DNA of 64,000 nt, taken from the NCBI RefSeq assembly GCF_000246855.1, contig NC_016609.1:930001-994000 (forward strand), given 5' to 3'. Origin of the DNA: Niastella koreensis GR20-10 (GTDB taxonomy: Bacteria; Bacteroidota; Bacteroidia; Chitinophagales; Chitinophagaceae). Shown piece by piece: positions 16,665-25,975 of the stretch. Each line of letters opens with the position of its first letter. Within the stretch, counting starts at the first letter, position 1. Below the pieces are notes generated by a model that was not told the origin of the DNA, did no database searches, and saw only the letters and a list, made by a program, of their open reading frames with translations. Both the position numbers and the translations under genes were made by a program.

Positions 16665-16731
16665 CCTGTCAGGTTAAAACCTGGTAATATGCATACTACG
16701 AATATGCACACTACGGTTTAAGCCTGACAGG
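16665..16731 (-). terminator. terminator of the GH16-GH18 operon
   Basis: CCTGTCAGGTTAAAACC (16665-16681) pairs with GGTTTAAGCCTGACAGG (16715-16731), 15 of 17 positions, with a second small dyad of ATATGCA repeats in the loop. On the minus strand it lies 33 bp after the GH18 stop and is followed by TTTTTTATTTTA. Confidence 0.8.
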
Positions 16732-16764
16732 GATTATTAGCTAATTAACAGAACCCAAAAACTA

Positions 16765-18786
16765 CTACTTGATGAACTGGCGGGTGATCTTTGTTTCACC
16801 TTTAGTAAACATCAAAGTATATACACCTTTGGTCAAAGAAGATACATCGATCCTGTTTGAAGCCGCACGTGCAGCCATTACAATTTTACCGCTGATATCA
16901 TAGATCCGGATGATACCACCATCCAACGACAGACCGCTTTGGATATTCAGTTGTTGTTGTACGGGGTTTGGATAAATGTTGAATGCTTTACTATTTTGGA
17001 TAGAAGCGTCTACCAGGCCGTTCACTGCTGCCATACGGGTACCGGAAGAGAGCGGAGTAATGCGAACCCAGTTCAGGTTCCAGCCACCAGCTTGTGCGTA
17101 CACACCAAAGTTATACGTCCCTGCAGTCACGGTAACTGTTTGAGAAATGGTTGTCCAGTTCTGCCAGCCGCCTGTGCTTGGTACAGCTATCTGGCCCAAT
17201 TGAATAGAACCTGCATTCAGATCGCATGATACAGCGCCACCACCATTTAAGCTGGCAACACGGTATTCAACTTTGTACTGACCGGTAACAGGGAAGTTGA
17301 TGTTGTAGAACGCCATCCAATCGGCCTGATCGATATAACCTACATCCTGGCCACCATCGGTATCGGTAGTTGTTTCGGTTTGAACGCCAGACATGCTGTT
17401 ATAGCTTTCAGCCTGGATCAACACACCACCTGTTGGCGGAGGATTAGTAGTAGCATCTGTACCGTATACTTCAAATTCATACAGCGAGTAACCCCATTCT
17501 GTACCACGGGCAGTACCAGTCATGCGAACATATCTGCCTGTTTTTGTTAAACCTGTATAGTCATTGGTAAGTGAAGTATTACCAGTAACGGTTTTAACAT
17601 TTGTCCAGGTAGCATTGTCTGCAGAAACTTCCAATACGAAATTGCTTGCATAAGCAGCTTCCCACAGCAACCTGATCTCAGTGATATTGTACTGTTTGCC
17701 TAAGTCAATAGTGATCGATTGCGGATCAACTTTTTGAGTAGATGACCAGCGGGTGCCTGTGTTGCCATCAACCGCAAAATTACCGGCAAACTGAGTTTCT
17801 TCAACAGATGAGACCGTTACGGTTTTGTTGAGGGCGATGTTGGTGCCGGTTGGAGGAGGAGGAGGATTGGTTCCGCCTCTGCTAACCACTACATCGTGAA
17901 TAGCTGATACCAATGAGTATTGATTAAATAAATCATTGCTCAGCTCCCACATCATGATGCCACCACCATTGTCGTATGCAAAGTTGGTTTTGTTTTTAAT
18001 GGTAGTGATACCATTGTAACCCTGGCCATCAAATGTGTCAGCGTATGGGTCTGCACCACGGTTAACCAGCTGGGCATAAGATTCCCAGCCCGGGTGAGCG
18101 TAAAAAGGAACGCCCAATACCGCTTTTGCTTTAGGTAAGCCACGGCCAACCCAGTAGTTCAGTGATTGTTGTCCGTAAGCAAATGTTGAGTGCTGATAGT
18201 CGTTTTGATCGTACGCCATCAGGTTCAAAAAGTCAACTACATTAAACACTCCGTTCAGGATACTTGATCCGCCGTCGCCTACAACAGCCGCAGTTAAGAT
18301 TTTGCCGCGGTTGTGCATTTCAGTAGACAGTGATGTCATCAACGTGAGGTAGTTGTTGGCAGAAGCGCCATTGTCCGGGTATTCCCAGTCAATATCAACA
18401 CCATCGAGGTTGTACTGATTAACCAGGCTTATCAGGGCGTTGATGAAGGTAGTACGTGAACTGCTGCTGGCAGCCAGTCCTTCAAAACCGCTGTCATTAC
18501 CATCGTTCCAGCCGCCTACAGAGATCTGTACTTTAACACCATTGGCGTGCGCCTTGGTTACCAGGCTCGACAATTTACTTGGATTGTCAAGACCCTGTAA
18601 GGTACCGTTCGTGTTAGGCAGAATGAACGCATAGTTAATGTGAGTAAGCTTGGTATACTGTACAGTGTTCACATCGCCAGCCCATGATGGCATATAGCCA
18701 ACCACTTTGAACTGCGCTGATGCCTTCTGCACAGTAGCGAAAGCCAGGAGAGCAAGGAAGATCCTTCCCGGTAGATTTTTCTTCAT
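16765..18786 (-). CDS. secreted GH18 chitinase with F5/8C and CBM6 domains and T9SS tail
   Basis: A 673-residue enzyme that hydrolyses chitin or related beta-1,4-GlcNAc chains. After the signal peptide (to SAQ at about 25), the GH18 barrel spans about 26-305. It has SVGGW and the catalytic motif D128-G-V-D131-I-D133-W-E135, in which E135 is the acid. Next are a proline linker, a discoidin/F5-8C type carbohydrate-binding domain (about 316-444, IALNKTVTVSS), a CBM6-like domain (about 455-580, AESYNSMSGVQTE), and a T9SS type A tail (AFNIYPNPVQQQLNI to ITRQFIK). It lies 38 bp after the GH16 gene and shares very similar CBM6 and tail modules with it, so the operon arose partly by domain duplication. 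Confidence 0.92.
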   Translation of the reverse strand: MKKNLPGRIFLALLAFATVQKASAQFKVVGYMPSWAGDVNTVQYTKLTHINYAFILPNTNGTLQGLDNPSKLSSLVTKAHANGVKVQISVGGWNDGNDSGFEGLAASSSSRTTFINALISLVNQYNLDGVDIDWEYPDNGASANNYLTLMTSLSTEMHNRGKILTAAVVGDGGSSILNGVFNVVDFLNLMAYDQNDYQHSTFAYGQQSLNYWVGRGLPKAKAVLGVPFYAHPGWESYAQLVNRGADPYADTFDGQGYNGITTIKNKTNFAYDNGGGIMMWELSNDLFNQYSLVSAIHDVVVSRGGTNPPPPPTGTNIALNKTVTVSSVEETQFAGNFAVDGNTGTRWSSTQKVDPQSITIDLGKQYNITEIRLLWEAAYASNFVLEVSADNATWTNVKTVTGNTSLTNDYTGLTKTGRYVRMTGTARGTEWGYSLYEFEVYGTDATTNPPPTGGVLIQAESYNSMSGVQTETTTDTDGGQDVGYIDQADWMAFYNINFPVTGQYKVEYRVASLNGGGAVSCDLNAGSIQLGQIAVPSTGGWQNWTTISQTVTVTAGTYNFGVYAQAGGWNLNWVRITPLSSGTRMAAVNGLVDASIQNSKAFNIYPNPVQQQLNIQSGLSLDGGIIRIYDISGKIVMAARAASNRIDVSSLTKGVYTLMFTKGETKITRQFIK

Positions 18787-18824
18787 GATTTTAGATTTTG
18801 ATTTTACAGGTTCGGAATGATGGT

Positions 18825-20546
18825 TTATTTCACAAACTCTTTGGTGATCCTTGTTTTGTTTTTGGTGAATACGAGGGTATATACACCTGGGGCCAGTGCA
18901 GATACATCTATGTGGTTAGTGGCGGGTCTGGCCGTCATAACCTGTTTGCCACTGAGATCAAAGATGCGAACGAGACCGCCTGCCAGTGGTTCCACACTGG
19001 TAATGTTCAATTGTTGTTGTACCGGGTTGGGATATATTGCGAATGATTTACCTGATTGTACAGAGTTCTCCACCATATTGTTTACCAGGGCTGCCTGTCT
19101 GCTGCCGTTCAGCGGCGTAATGCGGATCCAGTTCAGGTTCCAGCCACCGGCTACGGCATAAATGCCCGGGGTATACGTACCGGCATTGATATATACAGTA
19201 TGGGAAATCGTAGTCCAGTTTTGCCAGCCGCCGGTATTGGGTATATCCAGTTGACCCAGTACAATAGACCCGGCGTTCAGGTCGGCAGATAAACGGCCGC
19301 CACCATTCTGGCTGGCAACGCGGTATTCGATCAGGTAATTTCCTGTAGTTGGGAATACGATAGGAGAGTAAGCCATCCAGTCGCCGGCATCGATCCAGCC
19401 TACGTCCGATCCACCACCTGCATCGGTAGTTGCTTCTGTTTGCACGCCCAGCATGTTGCTGTAGCTTTCGGCCTCGATGGTGGTGCCTGAAGCTGTGTTG
19501 GAACTGATCACGATGGAAGATACCTGATCATTCCAGCCGTCATCAACCAAACAAGCGTCATCGGCTGTTTTAACCAGGGAACTGCCGCCGTAATTATCGT
19601 CCCAATACAGCGTGGCTTTATAACCGCTTTGTACTTTTATAGAGGAAACCCAGTCATTGGCAATGCCAAGGGCTTGTAGTTGAGACAGTGTATAACTACC
19701 CGGGTTCAGCGCTACGCCGGTACCACTATAGTTACAATCCTGGTATACAACTGCCGGACCGGTTACAGAGGCCCCGCCATCCTGGTATACACGTACATAG
19801 TCAACATACATCTTGGCAGGTAAGCCGCCGTTGTCGATGTTAAAGCCGGGCCAGTTACCGCCTACGGCCATGTTCAGCAGGATAAAGAAATTGTTCTGGA
19901 ATTCACTGGTGCCATTGATGCCGCCACCAATATAAATTTCATGGTATTTAACCCCATCTACAAACCAGCGGATGTAATTGGTGTCCCATTCAATACTGTA
20001 CGTGTGATAATCGGTTACACTTACAGCTGTGTTGCCACCATAGGAAGCATGCTGGTTATTGGGATCTGACCAGTGTGCAGTACCATAATTTATGTTCTCG
20101 CTGTTGATGTGTTCCATGATGTCCAATTCGCCACAGGATGGCCAGCCAACAGAAGAAATATTGTCGCCCAACATCCAGAATGCAGGCCAGATGCCCGAGA
20201 ACGCAGGCATCTTGATGCGGGCTTCTATCTTTCCGAACTTCCACGATTTCCTGCCCTGGGTTTTCATCCGGGCTGAGGTATAGTTATAACCACCGAATGA
20301 TTCCTGTTTGGCGGTAATTACCAGTTGTCCGTTTTCAACGGTGGCATTTTCGGCGCGGTAGTATTCCAGTTCGTTATTGCCCCAGCCGCCGCCGCCGTTG
20401 CCGGTTTCAAAAACCCAGTCGGCGCTGATGCCGTTGGTAAATTCATCCTGCCACACCAACTGCCAGTTCTGGGCATGCGCGTTCTTTTGAAACGTTGTTA
20501 GTGCGCCCAATAATAAACAAGTGGGTAATAATCTTTTCATAGACAA
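18825..20546 (-). CDS. secreted GH16 beta-glucanase with crystallin-like and CBM6 domains and T9SS tail
   Basis: A 573-residue endo-glucanase, probably cutting beta-1,3- or beta-1,3/1,4-glucan. The GH16 domain (about 27-262) has WQDEFTNGISADWVFE at its start and the catalytic motif E140-L-D142-I-M-E145, with E140 as nucleophile and E145 as acid/base. The extra Met between D and E is the bulged form usual in laminarinases. A beta/gamma-crystallin-like domain (about 265-350, YQDCNYSGTGVALNPGSY), a CBM6-like domain (about 355-480) and a T9SS tail (FAIYPNPVQQQLNI to ITKEFVK) follow. It is the first gene of the GH16-GH18 operon and is divergent from the large chitinase, so fungal-wall or arthropod polymers are a plausible target. 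Confidence 0.92.
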   Translation of the reverse strand: MSMKRLLPTCLLLGALTTFQKNAHAQNWQLVWQDEFTNGISADWVFETGNGGGGWGNNELEYYRAENATVENGQLVITAKQESFGGYNYTSARMKTQGRKSWKFGKIEARIKMPAFSGIWPAFWMLGDNISSVGWPSCGELDIMEHINSENINYGTAHWSDPNNQHASYGGNTAVSVTDYHTYSIEWDTNYIRWFVDGVKYHEIYIGGGINGTSEFQNNFFILLNMAVGGNWPGFNIDNGGLPAKMYVDYVRVYQDGGASVTGPAVVYQDCNYSGTGVALNPGSYTLSQLQALGIANDWVSSIKVQSGYKATLYWDDNYGGSSLVKTADDACLVDDGWNDQVSSIVISSNTASGTTIEAESYSNMLGVQTEATTDAGGGSDVGWIDAGDWMAYSPIVFPTTGNYLIEYRVASQNGGGRLSADLNAGSIVLGQLDIPNTGGWQNWTTISHTVYINAGTYTPGIYAVAGGWNLNWIRITPLNGSRQAALVNNMVENSVQSGKSFAIYPNPVQQQLNITSVEPLAGGLVRIFDLSGKQVMTARPATNHIDVSALAPGVYTLVFTKNKTRITKEFVK

Positions 20547-20586
20547 TAGCTTTGAGGGTGTTTAATATTTTTTATATAATACTATA

Positions 20587-20686
20587 CTGGTTACAGGTAG
20601 CTGGTAACCGGCAACAAGCTGCCCGCAGGTAATAATAGTACTACCTGAGGATGACCTGAAACCTGATACATGCAACCTGTAACAAG
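20587..20686. repeat. AGGTTNC heptads in inverted halves upstream of the GH16 gene
   Basis: Left half in 7-nt phase: TGGTTAC, AGGTAGC, TGGTAAC, CGGCAAC, AAGCTGC. Right half read in reverse: TTGTTAC, AGGTTGC, ATGTATC, AGGTTTC, AGGTCAT. The halves are inverted around TAATAATAGTA. It lies 40 bp upstream of the GH16 start, so it is in the leader or promoter region. From 20687 to 21249 I see no gene, only AT-rich promoter-like DNA shared by the two divergent enzyme units. Confidence 0.55.
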
Positions 20687-21249
20687 TATTGGCACATCAC
20701 ACAACCACACGCCAGGTGTAGTTGGTAACAAATATGAAAGGGGAAAAAATTATGGCTATTCAAAGTACAAGGGAAGCAGGTCAACCACCCACTTTAGTGC
20801 TCAGGGATGCTTTCTACAACAGTATTACTACTTATGAACAAGTGATTTCTACAAAGAAGGTGTTAGGCAAAAACCACTCCAATTAATTCAAATCGCTAAA
20901 ACGTTTATAAATTTTCATAGCAAACAAAGAAAAGGGTGTTGAAAAAGAGTAAAATTACTCAGCACATTCAGCACCGTTATTAGATAAGGTAAAGGATAAG
21001 GGTTAGGTTAGCAATGGACCCTACTATAACAATAGAGTAAGCTTAAACCTTAAGAACTGCTGAAGATAAATTGCTTATGCAGATGTATATATATTGCGTG
21101 GTGATAATCAGTTAACCTGTAACGGAGATCCATAATGTGGAAAAAAATAAACCGGTTTTCGTAGTGGAAGTATTTTAAACAGTTTTTACTTTGCAGCTGC
21201 TTCTACAATTATATTACTGCAATTACTCTTACCTTCTTCTTTTACGCGG

Positions 21250-21478
21250 AACGCTTAATGCCTAACGCTGAACGCTTAATACCAGGGCAATGATGCTTTG
21301 TTGTATGGTGTTGCATGTTTCGCATGTTCTGCAATCTTATTCATCCTTTGTTTTTTCCATAATGAACGCATAGCGCGTAATGCAAACGTTTTGCTGGGTC
21401 TTGAGTCATTCATTGGGCAGGTTGCTCAATGGATCGGGATTTGGCGTTCAGCGTTCAGCGTTGTGCATTCGGCGTAAT
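21250..21478. repeat. inverted pair of AACGCTT / GCGTTCA heptad arrays before the large chitinase
   Basis: Left array 21250-21280: AACGCTT, AATGCCT, AACGCTG, AACGCTT, AATACCA. Right array 21444-21478: GCGTTCA, GCGTTCA, GCGTTGT, GCATTCG, GCGTAAT. The two are inverted relative to each other and about 165 bp apart. The right array ends 32 bp before the chitinase start codon, so it would be in the 5' leader. Confidence 0.6.
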
Positions 21479-21510
21479 AAGTATTATTATTAATTTAAAA
21501 TGCCTACAGT

Positions 21511-24500
21511 ATGAAAATGTTGTCTACCCTGAGCAAATGGCGCCACTGGCGAAGTTTGCAGTATGTTCAATTGGCTATTTTGCTTTGTTTTTTCTCGGCT
21601 GCGCGTGCGCAGGTGAGTCCTTCGGTGCCGGCCACCACGAGCCAGCACAACAAACAGGTAATTGGATATATCACCCAATGGGATGCCTGGAAGGAAGTTG
21701 CGAACCTGGTGCCCAAAGGTGGTTATAACCATTTGAACGTGGATTATTCCCAATACACCATGCTGAACTTTTCTTTCTTTGGCGTTGCCCAGGATGGTTC
21801 ATTGCACAGTGGTGATTTTCGCAATAAGAACATTTACCAGGTAGGCGCCGTGCAGGCACCTGCTCCCTTGCTGAATGAAGATATTTACAGCAGCTGGGAC
21901 CTGTATCTGTTATATGGTGAGCTGGAAACCCTGTATTACATCTCTGATGGCAGTTATGCTTATCAGCAGGGCTATCGCAATTCAGGCGCGGGCTGGACGA
22001 ATGTGAACACTGGTAAATCAGGTTCATTTCCTTTGGCTATTCATAAGCAAGGCGGTCAGCCGGGACTGATAGAACTGGCGCACTCAAAAGGGGTAAAAGT
22101 AATGGCCTCTGTGGGTGGCTGGAGCATGTGTAAGCACTATCCTGAGGTAGCCGCCGACGCCACTAAACGCGCCAAATTCATAGCAAGCTGTAAAGACCTG
22201 ATCGCTATGGGTTTTGATGGGATCGATTTCGACTGGGAATATCCCAACGATCCGGGCATGAACATTGAGCATTATGGCACTGTTGATTATAACAACTTTG
22301 CCACCCTGGCTGAAGAACTGCGCACTGCCATCGGCAGCAGCAAACTGATCACAGCCTGTTTCTCTGCCGTGCCTTCAAAGCTGGCTGGCTTTCCCTGGAG
22401 CCGGTTGAACACCGTGCTCAACTATATGGACATGATGACCTATGACTATAATGGTGGATGGAGCAACAAGGCCGGTCACAACGCACCTTTATATGATTAC
22501 CCCGGAATGGAGTACACCGGTTTTTCTTTGGATGGAACTGTGAAAGGATTGAGGAACCTGGGTATTAACATGAGCAAGGTTACCCTGGGTGCGCCTTTTT
22601 ATGGAAGAGGGGTTGTTTGTAGCAGTGCGGCTACGCTGAATGGTGCTACTACCAAACGTGCAGAAACGGTTCAACCCGATGGTCCTATTCAAACCTGCGC
22701 CGACTTTACCAACTGGCAAAAAGACCTGTGGGACGGTACGCCGCCTTACAGCGAAATTCTGCTGGCCACTGGCAGCGGTTCCGGCTGGACAGACAACTGG
22801 GATGATAATGCGAAGGTTCCTTATAAAACAAAAGGAAACTATTTCCTGAGTTATGATAACGAGCAGTCTATTGGACTGAAAGCACAGTACATAAAAGACC
22901 AGGGCCTGGCCGGGGTTATTGTATGGCAGGTGTTCGGCGATATGACCGACATGACCAGCAGCACCTCAGGCACAAAACTGATCTTCTGTGCCAATACCAA
23001 ATCAAAACTGGTAAACAAGATCAACCAGGTGTTTGCCAATGGCAGCACCGGCAACCAATTGCCAACCGTTTCCATTTCATCACCCGCCAACAACGCTGCT
23101 TTCAATGCACCCGCTAACATCAGCTTTACAGCTACTGCGGCAGATGCGGATGGCAGCATTTCAAAAGTGGAGTTCTTTAACGGCGCCACCAGCCTGGGTT
23201 CTGTTACTGCCTCTCCTTATACGGTTAACTGGAACAATGTAGCGGCTGGTACTTATACCATTACCGCTGTTGCTACAGATAACGCCGGTGCAACTACTAC
23301 CTCTGCAGCAATTACGGTGAAAGTAAACAGCGCTTCAGGTAATCAGTCACCTACGGTGTCAATTACAGCACCAACCAACGGTTCAACCTATACAGCGCCT
23401 GCCGGCATTACGCTCACTGCCAGTGCTGCTGATGCCGATGGTACCGTGTCGAAAGTTGAATACTTTAATGGCGCCACCAGTCTTGGTTCTGCTACTGCTT
23501 CTCCTTATTCAGTAAGCTGGAGCAATATAGCTGCCGGCAGCTATTCAATTACTGCAAAAGCAACCGATAACAGCGGCGCTACTACTACTTCATCTCCGGT
23601 AACAATCACCGTAAACACCAATACCGGCACTGGTAACACCAGCAAGGTAATTGTAGGTTACTGGCACAACTGGGGTACAGTGGGCGGCACACCGCCATAC
23701 GTTCGCTTACGCGATGTGAACCCTAAATACAACGTTATTCAAATTGCCTTTGGCGTTACCACTGGCGATCAGGCTACTATCAGCTTTACACCAGAAGGTA
23801 CTACGGTAGCTGATTTCAAAGCCGACATCGCCACGCTGCAATCACAGGGCAGAAAGGTACTGTTATCACTGGGGGGTGAAAACGGTATTCTGCAACTGAC
23901 TACCGCTGCAGCTAAAGCCTCATTTGTAAGCTCCATGAAGTCGCTGATGGACCAATATAACTTCGATGGATTTGATATTGACCTCGAAGGTGGTAATAAC
24001 CTGGTGCTAAACAGCGGTGATAATAATTTCATGAGTCCTACCACGCCTAAAGTAGTGAACCTGATCGCTGGTATCCAGGAGATCATCAGCTACCGTAAAG
24101 GCCAGGGTAAAGATTGCTGGTTAACCATGGCGCCCGAAACTTACTATGTTCAGGCTGCTTATGCAACCACGTACTCTCCATTGGTAGGTGCTTACCTGCC
24201 GTTGATCTATGGTTTACGTAATCAATTAACATTCATCCATCCGCAATTGTACAATACCGGCTCCATGACGGGTATGGATAATAAGAATTATAATTCAAGC
24301 ACTTCAGATTTCATTGTGGCTATGAATGAAATGCTGCTGAGCGGCTTCCCGGTTGCGGGTACTAACCAAACCTTCCCTGCCTTGCGTGAAGACCAGGTTG
24401 CTTTTGGTTTACCTGCTTCAACCTCAGCAGCCGGTTCAGGTTACACCACCCCGGCAAATGTGAAGAAAGCGTTGGATTATCTTACAAAAGGAATCTCATA

Positions 24501-25884
24501 CGGCGGTACTTATGTAATGAGAAAATCAAGTGGCGGTTATCCCGGCTTGAGAGGTATCATGACCTGGTCTATCAACTGGGATAAAGCCAATGGCGATGAA
24601 TTTGCCACTAACTACTATGATTACTTCTTTGGCAATGGCAATACAGGCAACAATCCTCCTGTAGTAAGCATTACTTCACCTGCATCAGGCGCCAGCTTTA
24701 CTGCGCCGGCTACCATCACTATCACGGCTTCAGCCAGTGATAACGATGGTTCAGTCAGCAAAGTGGAATTCTTTAATGGCGCTACCAGCCTGGGTGCTGT
24801 AACTGCAGCTCCTTATACAGTTACCTGGAGCAACGTAGCCAATGGTACTTATTCAATCACCGCTGTAGCAACCGATAACAAAGGTGCAGTAACCACTTCA
24901 GGTGCTGTTTCTGTTACGGTTGGCACCAATACCGGTACTGGTTGTAATGGTATCCAGGCCTGGACCGCTACCGGCGTTTACGTAGGCGGTACCCAGGTTG
25001 TGTACAATGGTAAAGTGTACGAGGCTAAATGGTGGACACAAAACGAACAACCTGATATTAACCTGGGCGATGGCAAAGTGTGGAAGTATATCAGTGATTG
25101 CAGCGGCAGCGGAAACAACAACGCCCCTACGGTGTTGCTGACTTCTCCTGCAACCGGTGCTACCTTCACGGCTCCTGCAACTGTAGCGATTGTAGCTTCT
25201 GCCAGCGATGCCGATGGCACTGTAAGCAAAGTTGAGTTCTTCAATGGCGCTACCAGTCTTGGATCTGTAACTTCAGCTCCATACACCTATAGCTGGACCA
25301 ACGTTGCCAATGGTACTTATACCATTACTGCAAAAGCAACTGATAACAGCGGCAACACCACTACTTCAGCTGCAGTGACCATTACTGTAGGCAGCGGCAG
25401 CGGTAATACTGGTAATTGTGCCGGTATAGCTGAATACCAGCCTTATCCGAAGATCTACAACAATGGCGACAAAGTAACCTACCAGGGTAACCTGTATCAA
25501 AGTTTGTCTGATGCCCTGTACAATGTTACACCGGGTACAGCTGACTGGTGGTGGAAACCATTAGGCGCTTGTTCTGCAACTACCAGAACAACTGTGGCCA
25601 CCAATATGGCTACCACTGTAGGTGGCGCTTCTGTAACACCTAACCCAATCACAGGTGCAACAGCCCAGGTTTTGAAATATGCCGAAGCCGGCGATCAACT
25701 GGTAATTGAAGTGCAGAATGTAAGCAGCGGAAACGCGGTGAGCAGCCAGTCTTATACGGTATCGGTAACCGGGGTGAATAGCATTACTATTCCAACCGCA
25801 AAACTGACACAAGGTATCTGGATCGTTAAGATCACCAATAAGAAAACCGGTGGTGTAAGCACAACCCGGTTAGTGAAATTATAG
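21511..25884 (+). CDS. chiA: multi-domain ChiA-type chitinase with two GH18 domains
   Basis: A 1457-residue secreted chitinase. Order: signal peptide (cleaved near ARAQ, about 34); GH18-1 (about 48-507) with D236-G-I-D239-F-D241-W-E243; Ig-like 1 (about 514-607) and 2 (about 611-703); GH18-2 (about 712-1040) with D819-G-F-D822-I-D824-L-E826; Ig-like 3 (about 1047-1140); a CBM5/12-type chitin-binding domain (about 1145-1195, with AKWWTQNEQP); Ig-like 4 (about 1203-1297); a second such domain (about 1303-1353, ADWWWKPLG); and a C-terminal sorting-like domain ending TTRLVKL. Two GH18 domains in one T9SS substrate is the plan of Flavobacterium johnsoniae ChiA. The first domain has longer loops and may be exo-acting and the second endo-acting, but this is inference from that analogy. 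It is divergent from the GH16-GH18 operon and ends at a strong terminator. Confidence 0.93.
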   Translation: MKMLSTLSKWRHWRSLQYVQLAILLCFFSAARAQVSPSVPATTSQHNKQVIGYITQWDAWKEVANLVPKGGYNHLNVDYSQYTMLNFSFFGVAQDGSLHSGDFRNKNIYQVGAVQAPAPLLNEDIYSSWDLYLLYGELETLYYISDGSYAYQQGYRNSGAGWTNVNTGKSGSFPLAIHKQGGQPGLIELAHSKGVKVMASVGGWSMCKHYPEVAADATKRAKFIASCKDLIAMGFDGIDFDWEYPNDPGMNIEHYGTVDYNNFATLAEELRTAIGSSKLITACFSAVPSKLAGFPWSRLNTVLNYMDMMTYDYNGGWSNKAGHNAPLYDYPGMEYTGFSLDGTVKGLRNLGINMSKVTLGAPFYGRGVVCSSAATLNGATTKRAETVQPDGPIQTCADFTNWQKDLWDGTPPYSEILLATGSGSGWTDNWDDNAKVPYKTKGNYFLSYDNEQSIGLKAQYIKDQGLAGVIVWQVFGDMTDMTSSTSGTKLIFCANTKSKLVNKINQVFANGSTGNQLPTVSISSPANNAAFNAPANISFTATAADADGSISKVEFFNGATSLGSVTASPYTVNWNNVAAGTYTITAVATDNAGATTTSAAITVKVNSASGNQSPTVSITAPTNGSTYTAPAGITLTASAADADGTVSKVEYFNGATSLGSATASPYSVSWSNIAAGSYSITAKATDNSGATTTSSPVTITVNTNTGTGNTSKVIVGYWHNWGTVGGTPPYVRLRDVNPKYNVIQIAFGVTTGDQATISFTPEGTTVADFKADIATLQSQGRKVLLSLGGENGILQLTTAAAKASFVSSMKSLMDQYNFDGFDIDLEGGNNLVLNSGDNNFMSPTTPKVVNLIAGIQEIISYRKGQGKDCWLTMAPETYYVQAAYATTYSPLVGAYLPLIYGLRNQLTFIHPQLYNTGSMTGMDNKNYNSSTSDFIVAMNEMLLSGFPVAGTNQTFPALREDQVAFGLPASTSAAGSGYTTPANVKKALDYLTKGISYGGTYVMRKSSGGYPGLRGIMTWSINWDKANGDEFATNYYDYFFGNGNTGNNPPVVSITSPASGASFTAPATITITASASDNDGSVSKVEFFNGATSLGAVTAAPYTVTWSNVANGTYSITAVATDNKGAVTTSGAVSVTVGTNTGTGCNGIQAWTATGVYVGGTQVVYNGKVYEAKWWTQNEQPDINLGDGKVWKYISDCSGSGNNNAPTVLLTSPATGATFTAPATVAIVASASDADGTVSKVEFFNGATSLGSVTSAPYTYSWTNVANGTYTITAKATDNSGNTTTSAAVTITVGSGSGNTGNCAGIAEYQPYPKIYNNGDKVTYQGNLYQSLSDALYNVTPGTADWWWKPLGACSATTRTTVATNMATTVGGASVTPNPITGATAQVLKYAEAGDQLVIEVQNVSSGNAVSSQSYTVSVTGVNSITIPTAKLTQGIWIVKITNKKTGGVSTTRLVKL

Positions 25885-25912
25885 GATAACAGCAGGATAT
25901 TGGAAAAACCAA

Positions 25913-25957
25913 ACAAGGAGCAGGAAGTGGGGAAACCCCATCTTCCGTGCTCCTTGT
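25913..25957 (+). terminator. strong intrinsic terminator after the large chitinase
   Basis: ACAAGGAGCAGGAAGTGGGG pairs with CCCCATCTTCCGTGCTCCTTGT around AAA, with two small mismatches, followed by TCTTTTATT. It is 28 bp after the chitinase stop and 18 bp before the convergent permease stop. A-rich sequence on the other side allows use in both directions. Confidence 0.85.
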
Positions 25958-25975
25958 TCTTTTATTATACAGGTG

